Below, piece after piece: positions 1 through 7,542 of a stretch of DNA of 64,000 bases. The stretch covers positions 62,001 to 126,000 of the forward strand of contig JAISGN010000012.1 in NCBI GenBank assembly GCA_031263015.1. The letters are read 5' to 3'. This stretch comes from Bacteroidales bacterium (lineage in GTDB: Bacteria; Bacteroidota; Bacteroidia; Bacteroidales; P3). Made by a program: the position numbers and the translations under genes. Every line of letters starts with the position of its first letter. Within the stretch, counting starts at the first letter, position 1. Below the pieces are notes generated by a model. It was given only the letters and a program-made list of their open reading frames with translations. It was not told where the DNA came from and searched no databases.

Positions 1-384
1 GTCAATCTTCAGAATACCGCCGTAAGAGTCGCTTTCGCCGTTATTACCTATCACAAAACAATTTGATAATGAGACAATCTGAAAATTATTGCCTATTCCG
101 CTCATCGGACTTCCCTGAGGAATGATATATTTGAAGTCTTTGAACAATTCATACAGCGTTTGCTCGTCCAGAGGGTTCTTATACTTTGCCTCAATCCTTG
201 CGAACTCTCTTGCCAAACGCCGATGCATATCGTCGGGATTTAGTTCATAGACATTATTATTATCTCTTAATGCATACTTATCAATCCATACTCCCGCAGC
301 CATTGCATCCCCGTGAAAGTAATCAAGGCTTGACTTTGTTACATCAGCCAAATCCTTTGCCATAAGGTAGTTATCTTGTTCCAT
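1..384 (-). CDS. nrdJ: Adenosylcobalamin-dependent ribonucleotide reductase (class II), N-terminal part, cut by window edge
   Basis: Only the first 128 codons are present, reading leftward off the window from an ATG at 384. The product reduces ribonucleotides to deoxyribonucleotides using coenzyme B12, so it needs no oxygen and suits an anaerobe. The visible part matches the N-terminus of this family in Bacteroidota: a DYFHGD-type opening, the WIDKYALRD block, PDDMHRRLAREFARIEAKY, then IPQGSPMSGIGN and SLSNCFVIG. The cysteine in SLSNC is expected to be one of the redox-active pair. A TAATTTTG promoter-like element lies about 40 nt upstream. No cobalamin riboswitch could be recognised in the leader. 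The catalytic barrel and C-terminus lie outside the window. Confidence 0.85.
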   Translation of the reverse strand, partial: MEQDNYLMAKDLADVTKSSLDYFHGDAMAAGVWIDKYALRDNNNVYELNPDDMHRRLAREFARIEAKYKNPLDEQTLYELFKDFKYIIPQGSPMSGIGNNFQIVSLSNCFVIGNNGESDSYGGILKID

Positions 385-424
385 CGTTTTAGTTGTATTT
401 GTTTGAATTAAGGAATCCGAGCAG

Positions 425-432
425 CAAAATTA
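425..432 (-). promoter_or_regulatory. Putative -7 promoter element for nrdJ
   Basis: On the minus strand this reads TAATTTTG, a match to the Bacteroidota -7 consensus TAnnTTTG, and lies about 40 nt before the nrdJ ATG. No well-spaced upstream TTTG was found. Confidence 0.5.
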
Positions 433-830
433 CCTTTCCGTTTTTCAAAAAGAACATCCGAAGCAAAGAAGTTTTGCACAAAATTTGTTGAAAACTTATA
501 AGACCCCAATCAAGCCAAACTATATCAATATGTTTTGTCAAAACGTTAATTTTTTTTAAGATTTCGGCGTTTGCAAATCTCATTTTATTTTTGTACATAG
601 GGCTTTCGCCGCAAGGATATCAAATATCGTTATCGCCTGATAAAGAAGCGTTAAGATAAAATTACAGAAAAAACTCACAAAAGCAACTTACAGAAAAAAT
701 TCAACCTCGTTTCAACGCCTCAAAACGCCGTTTTTCAAAAATAAGGGCTTAAAAAAGGGCATTTTTTAGCAGTTTTGAAGGCGGTTTTTCGCCGTTTTGC
801 CAAAATATTCCTTCCTTCCGTTCCCACGAA

Positions 831-998
831 ATCAAGCTTTAGAACTCTATAATCAAGCTTTAGAATTCTATAATCAAATTACAGCGTTCTGAAAGCAAGT
901 TTCAGCGTTCCGAAAGCAAATAATGTCTGTGCGACACGCACTTTCAGGATTTTGAAGTCAAATTTTAGGGTTTTTAAAGCAAATTCCCTGTGAATAAG
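831..998. repeat. 21-bp tandem repeat array R1 (8 units)
   Basis: Eight consecutive 21-bp units start at 831, 852, 873, 894, 915, 936, 957 and 978. Units 1 and 2 differ by one base. Units 4 and 6 share the TTTCAGSRTTYYGAA segment. The palindrome GTGCG-ACA-CGCAC straddles the unit 5/6 boundary near 930-942. The TTTGATT-type units here are the reverse complement of units in the array at 43319-43612. Confidence 0.9.
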
Positions 999-1250
999 GC
1001 TTTTGAATGCGGTTGCGGATGCTGATTATGCTCAGAAAAAACGTCTCTTCAAATTTTTAAGACGGCACTTTTGTCCAACCGAAGGTCGTTCGTGGCTCTA
1101 CGGGCTTCGTATGGCGTTTTTGGAATTTGCGATGGCGATTTTGGAAACTTATACAAAAAATTGTAAAGTTCATTTGCGGGGGGTCTTGCAAGGAATCTGT
1201 AATTTTATATGGCGTTTCGTTCGGACGTTATTTGATGGCATTGCGGCGGA

Positions 1251-1418
1251 AGCAAATAATATCGGTGCGATACGCACTTTCGCACCGATATTATTTGTTG
1301 TATTGGCAATGAAAGCAAATAATATTGTGGCGGAAGCAAAAAATATCGGTGTGATACGCACTATTGTCGGTATGATACGCACTTATACGGCGTTGGCACT
1401 TGATATTGTAAGTATGAA
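1251..1418. repeat. 21-bp tandem repeat array R2 (8 units)
   Basis: Units start at 1251 and every 21 bp after that. Three contain AGCAAAWAATAT and three start with ACGCACT, so GTGCGAT|ACGCAC palindromes form at unit junctions. The array ends about 25 bp before the mtaB -7 element. It is the source of an artefactual reading frame with a seven-residue period. Confidence 0.9.
1253..1297. repeat. Perfect 18-bp inverted repeat inside array R2
   Basis: Arms 1253-1270 and 1280-1297 are exact reverse complements (CAAATAATATCGGTGCGA and its complement) around a 9-nt loop. There is no T-run, so it is not a typical terminator. Confidence 0.9.
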
Positions 1419-1442
1419 ATGAGTATTTAGGAGTTTTTTGCT

Positions 1443-1450
1443 TACTTTTG
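1443..1450 (+). promoter_or_regulatory. Putative -7 promoter element for mtaB
   Basis: TACTTTTG matches the Bacteroidota -7 consensus and lies 25 nt before the mtaB ATG. No TTTG was found at the expected upstream spacing. Confidence 0.6.
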
Positions 1451-1475
1451 CCGTCCTCAAAGATGCATAAACATA

Positions 1476-2792
1476 ATGCCGAATCAGAAAAAAATCGCCT
1501 TTAACACCTTAGGATGCAAACTAAACTTCGCAGAAAGTTCGGATTTAGCAAGGAAATTCGCCGCAAAAGGCTATTTGCAGACCGGCTTTCACGATTTCGC
1601 TGACGTGTATGTTGTCAATACCTGCTCCGTTACGCAGATTGCCGAAAAGAAATGCAGGAATGCCATCCGCCAAGCCTCACATCTGAATCCCAATGCGGTG
1701 ATTGCCGTCATCGGATGCTTCGCTCAGTTGCGTCCGGAGCAGATTGCGGACATTGAAGGCGTGGATATAATTCTGGGAAATGAGGATAAGGGGCGGTTGA
1801 TTGAGATTGTGGAAAATTATAATAAAGGTTCGCTCTCGCCCTGCGAAGCAAAAACGGCATTGATAAGCGATATCGGTAAGGCGGAATCAACTTCGGTTTC
1901 GTTCTCATCAGATGACAGAACCCGCTGTTTTGTGAAGGTGCAGGACGGATGCAACTATTATTGCTCCTATTGCACGATTCCGTTCGCCAGAGGCAGGAGT
2001 CGCAGTGCCAGAGTGGCGGAAGTGGTTGATGTTGTCAAAAAAGTAGCCGCAGAGGGCAAGAAAGAAGTTGTGCTTACGGGCATTAACATCGGTACTTTCG
2101 GACAAAACAACGGCGAAACCTTCTTTGACCTCATTAAAACGTTGGATGAATGCAGTCCGATTGAGCGTTTGCGCATCTCAAGCATTGAACCCAATCTGTT
2201 AAGTGAGCCAATGATTGATTTCATTGCTCAAAGCCGTGCCTTTTTGCCTCATTTCCACATTCCCTTACAGGCAGGCAGCGATGTGATACTAAGGGCTATG
2301 AGGCGCAAATATGATACGGCTCTGTTCAAACAAAGACTGCAATACATTTATTCAAAGATGCCGCACGCCTTCGTTGCTGCTGACGTCATAACAGGCTTTC
2401 CCGGCGAAACGGAAGAGGAATTTGCGGCGGCGAAGTCTTATATAGAAGGTCTTGAAAGCTTGTCTGCCCTCCACGTTTTCACGTATTCGGAGCGTCCTAA
2501 CACGTTTGCGGCGACTCTTACCGACAAAGTGCCTCATCAAGTCAGAAAACAACGCAGCCTTATCTTGCAGGAAATCTCGCAAACCAAGAAACAGCAGTTT
2601 TATCTTTGCAATCGTGGCAGCCAACGCAAGGTTCTGTGGGAGGATGACAACGATGAGGGATTTATGTTCGGCTTTACCGATAATTATATCAGGGTTTGCA
2701 AGCCCTATGACGCTGCTTCCGCCAATCGTATTGAGGACGTGATGCTGCAAAACCTGAATATGGAGCGTTTGTGCTTTGTTTTGGGTGAATAA
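1476..2792 (+). CDS. mtaB: tRNA (N6-threonylcarbamoyladenosine(37)-C2)-methylthiotransferase MtaB
   Basis: This radical SAM methylthiotransferase of the MiaB family adds a 2-methylthio group to t6A at position 37 of tRNAs that read ANN codons. The N-terminal UPF0004 domain has its three cluster cysteines at C14 (TLGCKLN), C50 (NTCSVT) and C81 (GCFAQ). The radical SAM motif CNYYCSYC has cysteines at 159, 163 and 166. A TRAM-like C-terminal region follows. The length of 438 aa is normal. The GCKLN/NTCSVT signature favours MtaB over MiaB or RimO. It has its own promoter-like element 25 nt upstream and is monocistronic; tRNA-Glu follows after about 117 bp. The ATG start sits just before the conserved KIAFNTLGC strand. 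Confidence 0.9.
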   Translation: MPNQKKIAFNTLGCKLNFAESSDLARKFAAKGYLQTGFHDFADVYVVNTCSVTQIAEKKCRNAIRQASHLNPNAVIAVIGCFAQLRPEQIADIEGVDIILGNEDKGRLIEIVENYNKGSLSPCEAKTALISDIGKAESTSVSFSSDDRTRCFVKVQDGCNYYCSYCTIPFARGRSRSARVAEVVDVVKKVAAEGKKEVVLTGINIGTFGQNNGETFFDLIKTLDECSPIERLRISSIEPNLLSEPMIDFIAQSRAFLPHFHIPLQAGSDVILRAMRRKYDTALFKQRLQYIYSKMPHAFVAADVITGFPGETEEEFAAAKSYIEGLESLSALHVFTYSERPNTFAATLTDKVPHQVRKQRSLILQEISQTKKQQFYLCNRGSQRKVLWEDDNDEGFMFGFTDNYIRVCKPYDAASANRIEDVMLQNLNMERLCFVLGE

Positions 2793-2858
2793 TGGTTGAT
2801 TTTGGTTGTTGGGAATGAAGGAGTAGGGGAGTGATGCTTCATTTTCTTGTGGTTCTTG

Positions 2859-2889
2859 TTTGCTATTATGAAAAAAAGTTGTACTTTTG
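2859..2889 (+). promoter_or_regulatory. Consensus Bacteroidota promoter for tRNA-Glu
   Basis: TTTG at 2859-2862, an exact 19-nt spacer, and TACTTTTG at 2882-2889 together match TTTG-N19-TAnnTTTG perfectly. The tRNA begins 20 nt downstream of the -7 box. Confidence 0.85.
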
Positions 2890-2909
2890 CAACCTCAAAA
2901 CGAACATTG

Positions 2910-2981
2910 GGCGCATTCGTCTAGTGGCTAGGACGGAAGATTCTCAGTCTTTAAACAAGAGTTCGATTCTCTTATGCGCTA
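2910..2981 (+). tRNA. tRNA-Glu (anticodon CTC)
   Basis: The cloverleaf can be folded by hand. The acceptor GGCGCAT pairs with ATGCGCT (one G-T wobble). The D arm is GTCT/AGGAC. The anticodon stem GAAGA/TCTTT encloses loop TTCTCAG, giving anticodon CTC, which reads GAG. The T arm AAGAG/CTCTT has loop TTCGATT. The discriminator is A and no CCA is encoded. The TCGTCTAG segment is typical of bacterial tRNA-Glu. The DHS-like gene begins 32 nt downstream. Confidence 0.93.
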
Positions 2982-3013
2982 CTTACTTGATAACATTATA
3001 ATCCTTTTGCCTT

Positions 3014-4033
3014 ATGAACAAAACAGAACTATTGAAGGATACCGTCAAACATATAGATATCAAAACGATTGACTCAACTCCTTGGATTAAAGCGATGCGT
3101 GATATGTCTTTTTCTTCACGTGATACTGCTAATGCGGCGGATATTTACGACAGAATGATAAACGACAAGGATTGTTCTGTGATTATGACTCTGGCAGGCA
3201 GCACTTCGGCAGCCGGATGTATGCAAGTATATGTTGATATGGTCAAAAGCAATATGGTAGATTGCATTGTATCAACCGGAGCCTCTATTATAGATATGGA
3301 TTTCTTTGAAGCACTCGGTTTCAAACACTATAAGGGGACGCCGTTTATTGATGACAAATTATTAAGGTCTAATTATATTGATAGGATTTACGACACTTAC
3401 ATTGATGAAGAGGAGTTACAGCATTGCGATGCGACCATTAAGCAGATTGCAGACTCATTAGAGCCTCGTCCTTATTCGTCTCGTGAGTTTATATGGGAGA
3501 TTGGCAAGTGGCTTGCAGCGGGTAACGCCAAGAAAAGCAACTCTCTGATTCAGGCTTGCTACGAACACAATGTTCCTATCTTCTGTCCTGCTTTCAGTGA
3601 TTGCTCTGCTGGCTTCGGATTGGTGATGCATCAGGTTGAACGCCCCGAAAAGCACCTTTCAATAGACTCTGTAAAGGATTTTCTTGAACTTACAAATATC
3701 AAAATCAAAGCAGGAACAACGGGATTGTTCATGGTAGGCGGCGGAGTGCCTAAAAACTTCACTCAGGATACCGTTGTATGTGCCGAAGTCTTGGGTCATG
3801 AGGTTGAAATGCACAAATACGCAATACAAATCACTGTTGCCGACCCGCGTGATGGGGCTTGCTCGTCTTCAACGCTTAAAGAAGCATGCTCTTGGGGCAA
3901 AGTAGATACGACTTATGAGCAAATGGTTTATGCGGAAGCCACAACAGTCGTTCCTCAAATCGCTTCATACATATATCATAAGAAAGACTGGCAGCAAAGA
4001 GCCAAAAGAGAATTCGCAAAAATGTTTTTATAA
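3014..4033 (+). CDS. Deoxyhypusine synthase-like protein
   Basis: This 339-aa protein belongs to the deoxyhypusine synthase family, NAD-dependent enzymes that transfer the aminobutyl group of spermidine to an acceptor. In eukaryotes and archaea the acceptor is a lysine of eIF5A. Bacteria lack eIF5A, and some bacterial homologues act in polyamine metabolism (homospermidine synthase-like). Visible signatures are LAGSTSAAGC near residue 60, STGASIIDMDF, PIFCPAFSDCSAGFG, GGGVPKNF, DPRDGACSSST and EACSWGK. The lysine of SWGK, near residue 296, corresponds to the catalytic lysine. The ATG lies 32 nt after tRNA-Glu with no clear promoter between, so the two may share a transcript. The substrate here cannot be told from sequence. 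Confidence 0.85.
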   Translation: MNKTELLKDTVKHIDIKTIDSTPWIKAMRDMSFSSRDTANAADIYDRMINDKDCSVIMTLAGSTSAAGCMQVYVDMVKSNMVDCIVSTGASIIDMDFFEALGFKHYKGTPFIDDKLLRSNYIDRIYDTYIDEEELQHCDATIKQIADSLEPRPYSSREFIWEIGKWLAAGNAKKSNSLIQACYEHNVPIFCPAFSDCSAGFGLVMHQVERPEKHLSIDSVKDFLELTNIKIKAGTTGLFMVGGGVPKNFTQDTVVCAEVLGHEVEMHKYAIQITVADPRDGACSSSTLKEACSWGKVDTTYEQMVYAEATTVVPQIASYIYHKKDWQQRAKREFAKMFL

Positions 4034-4046
4034 AAATATTACTTGA

Positions 4047-5027
4047 TTGGCAAGTGATATAACAAGCATTCAAGTTGCTCAAAGCCCATATCCATGGGGT
4101 GATAGCAGACCCTACAATTCCTATTCTTCATATTGGAAACGCAGTTGCGGCTTCCGTGTTCAGAAACTATCGGTTGATGCGGGTTTTACCTGCCCTAACC
4201 GCGATGGAACTTTGGCTTACGGCGGCTGTACCTTCTGTAATAACGATGCATTCAACCCTTCATACTGCGATACGAAGAAATCGGTCGGCAAACAGATAGA
4301 AGAAGGAATTGAATTCCACAAATGGCGCTATAAAAAGGCACAAAAATATCTTGCTTACTTCCAAGCATTTTCCAATACCTATGCTCCGTTGGCGCATCTT
4401 AAAGCAATATATGAAGAGGCTCTTGATAACGAAGAAATAATAGGGCTTGTCATCGGCACAAGACCTGATTGCGTTGATGCCGAAAAACTGGATTATCTTG
4501 CCGAACTGAACGAAAAATATCATATAATAGTGGAATACGGCATTGAATCCTGCTATGACCGCACGCTAACCTTAATCAATCGCCGCCATACTTTCTCTCA
4601 AACCACTGAAGCCATAAAACAAACTACCGAACGCAATATCCGTTGCGGCGGACACTTAATCTTCGGGCTTCCGACCGAGAGTCGTGAAGATATGCTGAAG
4701 GAAGCGGAAATTCTTTCTTCACTCGGCTTGCACAGCATCAAGTTTCATCAACTTCAATTGCTGAAAGATACGCCTGTTCTCAAACAATATGAAGACAATC
4801 CCAACGAATTTTGCCTTATGAGCTTTGAAGAGTACAGGGAATTCATCATTGATTTCCTTGAAAGGCTGTCTCCGAACATTGTTATTGAGCGTTTTTGCGG
4901 TGAAGTGCCGCCTCGTTTTCATTCTGCTTACAATTGGGGCATTCTTCGCAACGAACAAATCGTTCAAAGCATAGAACGCCGTATGATTGAAAGGAATGCT
5001 TATCAGGGAAGCAGATATTGCGGTTAG
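4047..5027 (+). CDS. TIGR01212-type (YhcC-like) radical SAM protein
   Basis: This 326-aa radical SAM protein is of the YhcC/TIGR01212 type, whose function is unknown. The cluster cysteines are C49, C61 and C64, in the spaced CX11CX2C arrangement (FTCPNRDG followed by GGCTFCN) rather than CX3CX2C. Other family signatures are the N-terminal PYNSYSSYW, GTRPDCV, EYGIES and GGHLIFGLP. The start appears to be TTG at 4047, 13 nt after the DHS-like stop; no ATG is available upstream of the conserved N-terminus. The close spacing suggests co-transcription with the DHS-like gene. Its last 4 bp overlap the convergent MlaD-family gene. Confidence 0.85.
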   Translation: MASDITSIQVAQSPYPWGDSRPYNSYSSYWKRSCGFRVQKLSVDAGFTCPNRDGTLAYGGCTFCNNDAFNPSYCDTKKSVGKQIEEGIEFHKWRYKKAQKYLAYFQAFSNTYAPLAHLKAIYEEALDNEEIIGLVIGTRPDCVDAEKLDYLAELNEKYHIIVEYGIESCYDRTLTLINRRHTFSQTTEAIKQTTERNIRCGGHLIFGLPTESREDMLKEAEILSSLGLHSIKFHQLQLLKDTPVLKQYEDNPNEFCLMSFEEYREFIIDFLERLSPNIVIERFCGEVPPRFHSAYNWGILRNEQIVQSIERRMIERNAYQGSRYCG

Positions 5028-5971
5028 AAAACCGAGAAACGTAAATATCTTTTAGGGTTTGCTTTAATGTCTTCTATCAAAGCGTCAAGTTTTTTCGCCG
5101 ATTCATCAATGTTTTTGTAGAGTTTATCGTCATTAATCAGCAATCCGAGATTTCCTTCTCCGTTATCAATTTTCCGAATTATGGTAGAAAGGGATGTCAG
5201 ACTTTGATTGGTTTCTCTCAATGTAGAGCCTATCTGTGCCTGAGCAAGAGTGTCGGCAATAGTATTAAAGTTGGAAATGATGTTGTTAAGTTTCTCGCTA
5301 TTGTTATCAAAGTTGCGTGTAATGCTTTCAAGATTGGCGAGAATATTACCAACTCTTATTTTTTGCTTATCAAGCAAGCCGTCAATATGGATTGATACCG
5401 ATGAAAGATATGCTGTTGTTGTTTTAATATTGTCAAGACTTTGCCTGATGTTTTCCTGTCCTTTTGCGTCAAGAACTTTGTTTATTGCTATCAAAACAGA
5501 ATCCAATTGCGCCACAGCAGATGTGAGGTTGTTCACCGTTGGTTTCAAATCACCGCTTAGCCTGTCTAATAATCCCAAATCCGTTCCTGCCTCTAATGTA
5601 TCATTGTTTGCACAAAATACTGTGGCTTTTCCCGGGTCTATTCTCAACTCCGTGCCTCCCAAAATGCCCGATGAATACATTACAAGCTTGGAATCCTGCG
5701 GTATTTTCACGTCATTATCAACGGCAATCGTAACAAGAAATAATTGTCCGTGCTCATCAAGCCGCTCAATCTTCTTTACATATCCGCTTTTCATCCCATT
5801 AATGTAAATATAGTTGGAAGCGTGAAGCCCGGGTACGCTATTATAAACCGCATAGTAAGTATTGTCGGAAGAGAATATGTCTTCACCTTTCATATAGTTG
5901 AGTCCGACAATCAGTAACACAATAGCAAAAAGTGCAATCAGTCCTATCTGTAATTCTTTCTTAAATCTCAT
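5024..5971 (-). CDS. MlaD/MCE family protein
   Basis: This 315-aa protein has an N-terminal transmembrane anchor (residues about 8-28, IGLIALFAIVLLIVGLNY). A single MCE domain follows (YYAVYNSVPGLHASNYIYING, KIPQDSKL, ILGGTELRI), and a long helical C-terminal tail rich in LDS/NLT repeats. MCE proteins form periplasmic hexamers that carry phospholipids between membranes with an MlaE/MlaF transporter. No permease or ATPase gene is adjacent. It lies 4 nt downstream of the amidase gene, a pairing I associate with Bacteroidota, and is probably translated from the same mRNA. The ATG at 5971 directly precedes the anchor. Confidence 0.88.
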   Translation of the reverse strand: MRFKKELQIGLIALFAIVLLIVGLNYMKGEDIFSSDNTYYAVYNSVPGLHASNYIYINGMKSGYVKKIERLDEHGQLFLVTIAVDNDVKIPQDSKLVMYSSGILGGTELRIDPGKATVFCANNDTLEAGTDLGLLDRLSGDLKPTVNNLTSAVAQLDSVLIAINKVLDAKGQENIRQSLDNIKTTTAYLSSVSIHIDGLLDKQKIRVGNILANLESITRNFDNNSEKLNNIISNFNTIADTLAQAQIGSTLRETNQSLTSLSTIIRKIDNGEGNLGLLINDDKLYKNIDESAKKLDALIEDIKANPKRYLRFSVF

Positions 5972-5975
5972 GTTG

Positions 5976-7115
5976 CTATTTCTTATTTAATTTGTTTGCT
6001 TCAGCCAATGTAATTCGTTTTCCTTTGTAAAATGCCACCACAAACGCACCTTCAAATCCTTTATCTCTCATTTTACGAGAATATTCGGCGGCAGGAGAGT
6101 ACGCATCGAATGTTCCGGCGGTATATTTCCATTCATTGTTATGCTCATAGCAATAAACACTATCCACATCCTTCAATCTCGCATCATCAGACGACAATTT
6201 CTGCTTTTCGGATAAGATTTGAACTTTATAAATCACCTTTGCCGTGTCCGCATTTGCCGTTATATCCGTTTTCTTCTCTCTTTCCGCAATAATATTATCA
6301 GGTATCATTGATTTCAAAGCAGGTATTGGCTTCTTCGTTCCGTCTTTCAGATTTTTGTATTCGCAGATTGCGCGACAGATAGAGGCGGCTATTTCATACT
6401 GACCTTTGTTTGAAAGCAAGTAAGCTTCCTCTTCTTTATTTGAAATGAAGCCTATTTCTATCAAAACCGAAGGCATGGCGGACTGAAACAGCACAACAAA
6501 ATTTGCTTGCTTCACTCCACGATTGAGCATCTTCGTATTCTCTCCGAGTTGCTTTTGAACAAGGTCGGCAAACTTCAGACTATTCTCCATATAAGCCGTT
6601 TGATAGAGCGAAAACAATATATTATTTTCGGGAGCATTAGGATCAAATCCCTCATAGTTGCTTTTGTAATTTGCTTCTGTAAGCATGTCGGCATTTTCCT
6701 TTTTTGCTACGGCAATGTTTTGAGCAGTCTTTGCAAAGCCCATTGCGAAGGTTTCAAAGCCACTTGAAGAGCGTGAGGTAGAACTATTACAATGAATGGA
6801 GATAAAAAGATCCGCATGATTCTTATTTGCCAATTGAGAACGCTTATAAAGTTCTATGTCCTTATCATCGGCTCTGGTGAAAAGCACATCAACATCCTTC
6901 AAATTATTATTTATCAATTCGCCGAGTTTTTTAGCAACCGCAAGCGTTATATCCTTTTCCTTTGATTTTAAACCAATCGCTCCGGGTTTGTCTCCGCCGT
7001 GTCCGGGGTCTATAACTATCTTATCTATTGTTTTTGTCTTCTGTGCGCTCGCCGTAATGCAACATCCCGAAAGCATAACAAACAACAACAATAATATTTT
7101 TTGCATTTGCGTCAT
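5976..7115 (-). CDS. N-acetylmuramoyl-L-alanine amidase (Amidase_3) with C-terminal SPOR-like region
   Basis: This secreted zinc amidase removes stem peptides from peptidoglycan during cell separation. A signal peptide covers about residues 1-25 (ending ASA-Q). The Amidase_3 domain shows the first zinc ligand in VIDPGHGG (H39), the second in FISIHCNS and the catalytic glutamate in LIEIGFISN. The last 85 residues (VIYKVQILSEKQ, then KYTAGTF and GAFVVAFYKGKRI) look like a SPOR domain, which binds denuded glycan strands at division sites. It is the first gene of a two-gene unit with the MlaD-family gene. The promoter-like element at 7137-7144 lies about 22 nt before the ATG. Confidence 0.9.
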   Translation of the reverse strand: MTQMQKILLLLFVMLSGCCITASAQKTKTIDKIVIDPGHGGDKPGAIGLKSKEKDITLAVAKKLGELINNNLKDVDVLFTRADDKDIELYKRSQLANKNHADLFISIHCNSSTSRSSSGFETFAMGFAKTAQNIAVAKKENADMLTEANYKSNYEGFDPNAPENNILFSLYQTAYMENSLKFADLVQKQLGENTKMLNRGVKQANFVVLFQSAMPSVLIEIGFISNKEEEAYLLSNKGQYEIAASICRAICEYKNLKDGTKKPIPALKSMIPDNIIAEREKKTDITANADTAKVIYKVQILSEKQKLSSDDARLKDVDSVYCYEHNNEWKYTAGTFDAYSPAAEYSRKMRDKGFEGAFVVAFYKGKRITLAEANKLNKK

Positions 7116-7136
7116 AATTTTCTACTAAAACAGCGG

Positions 7137-7144
7137 CAAAAGTA
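7137..7144 (-). promoter_or_regulatory. Putative -7 element for the amidase-mlaD unit
   Basis: On the minus strand this reads TACTTTTG, about 22 nt before the amidase ATG. The -35-side DNA is repeat array R3. Confidence 0.6.
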
Positions 7145-7161
7145 CTTATTTTTCTTCAAAT

Positions 7162-7245
7162 ACAGCCTTTGGTTAAAATGAAACAGCCTTTCGCTCGCAC
7201 GAAACGCCGTTTCGTAAAAATAAAACAGCCTTTGGTGAGCATATT
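7162..7245. repeat. 21-bp repeat array R3 (4 units)
   Basis: Units start at 7162, 7183, 7204 and 7225 with cores CAGCC, CAGCC, CGCCG and CAGCC, each flanked by AAA and TTT. It lies in the divergent gap between the amidase and the S46 peptidase, on the upstream side of the amidase promoter. Confidence 0.92.
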
Positions 7246-7542
7246 GTGCCACAATATTTTAATCGTTCTTAATATACAAATTTTCAAACATAGTATATAA
7301 AAATATTAACGCCGTTTGGGAGTGCTTTTCTTTCGTTTGAGAGCGATGAAATGAAAATTCGGGACGGCAAAAGGGGAAAAAATAAAAATAATGCGGGATT
7401 TGTAGGCATCGGAATGAGTATTCGTAAATGTATTTGATTAAAAAATTATTGTTTTTCGGTAAAAAAGTTGGCGGTTTCAAAAATATGTTGTTACTTTGCA
7501 GTCTCTAAAAATGAAGATTTATAATAAAAACAAATTAGAAAG
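7246..7542. other. AT-rich leader of the S46 peptidase gene
   Basis: I see no gene in these 297 bp. A TTACTTTG sequence at about 7491-7498, a near match to the -7 consensus, lies about 45 nt before the peptidase ATG and is the likely promoter. Confidence 0.5.

Larger units (their letters stand above)
385..1475. other. Long intergenic region made largely of repeats
   Basis: This 1.1-kb divergent gap between nrdJ and mtaB has no credible gene. Weak reading frames inside it have no recognisable protein features, and the one at 1003-1422 is a seven-residue repeat generated by 21-bp DNA repeats. It holds the two repeat arrays listed separately (831-998 and 1251-1418). Isolated repeat cores such as AAACGCCGTTT occur near 723, with a GGCG/CGCC inverted repeat near 780-795. 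Confidence 0.7.

Noticed and set aside
1003..1422. 139-residue open reading frame with repeated ANNI/AKNI and RT segments
   Set aside because: It is a translation of the 21-bp repeat array: residues repeat every seven, there is no plausible start signal, and stops are absent only because the unit happens to lack them in this frame.
7137..7160. A recurring TTTG at 12 nt before the -7 box (amidase, rsmA, DRTGG gene, fabG)
   Set aside because: Four cases among about thirty promoters in T-rich DNA is not clearly above chance, and the known spacing is about 19 nt.
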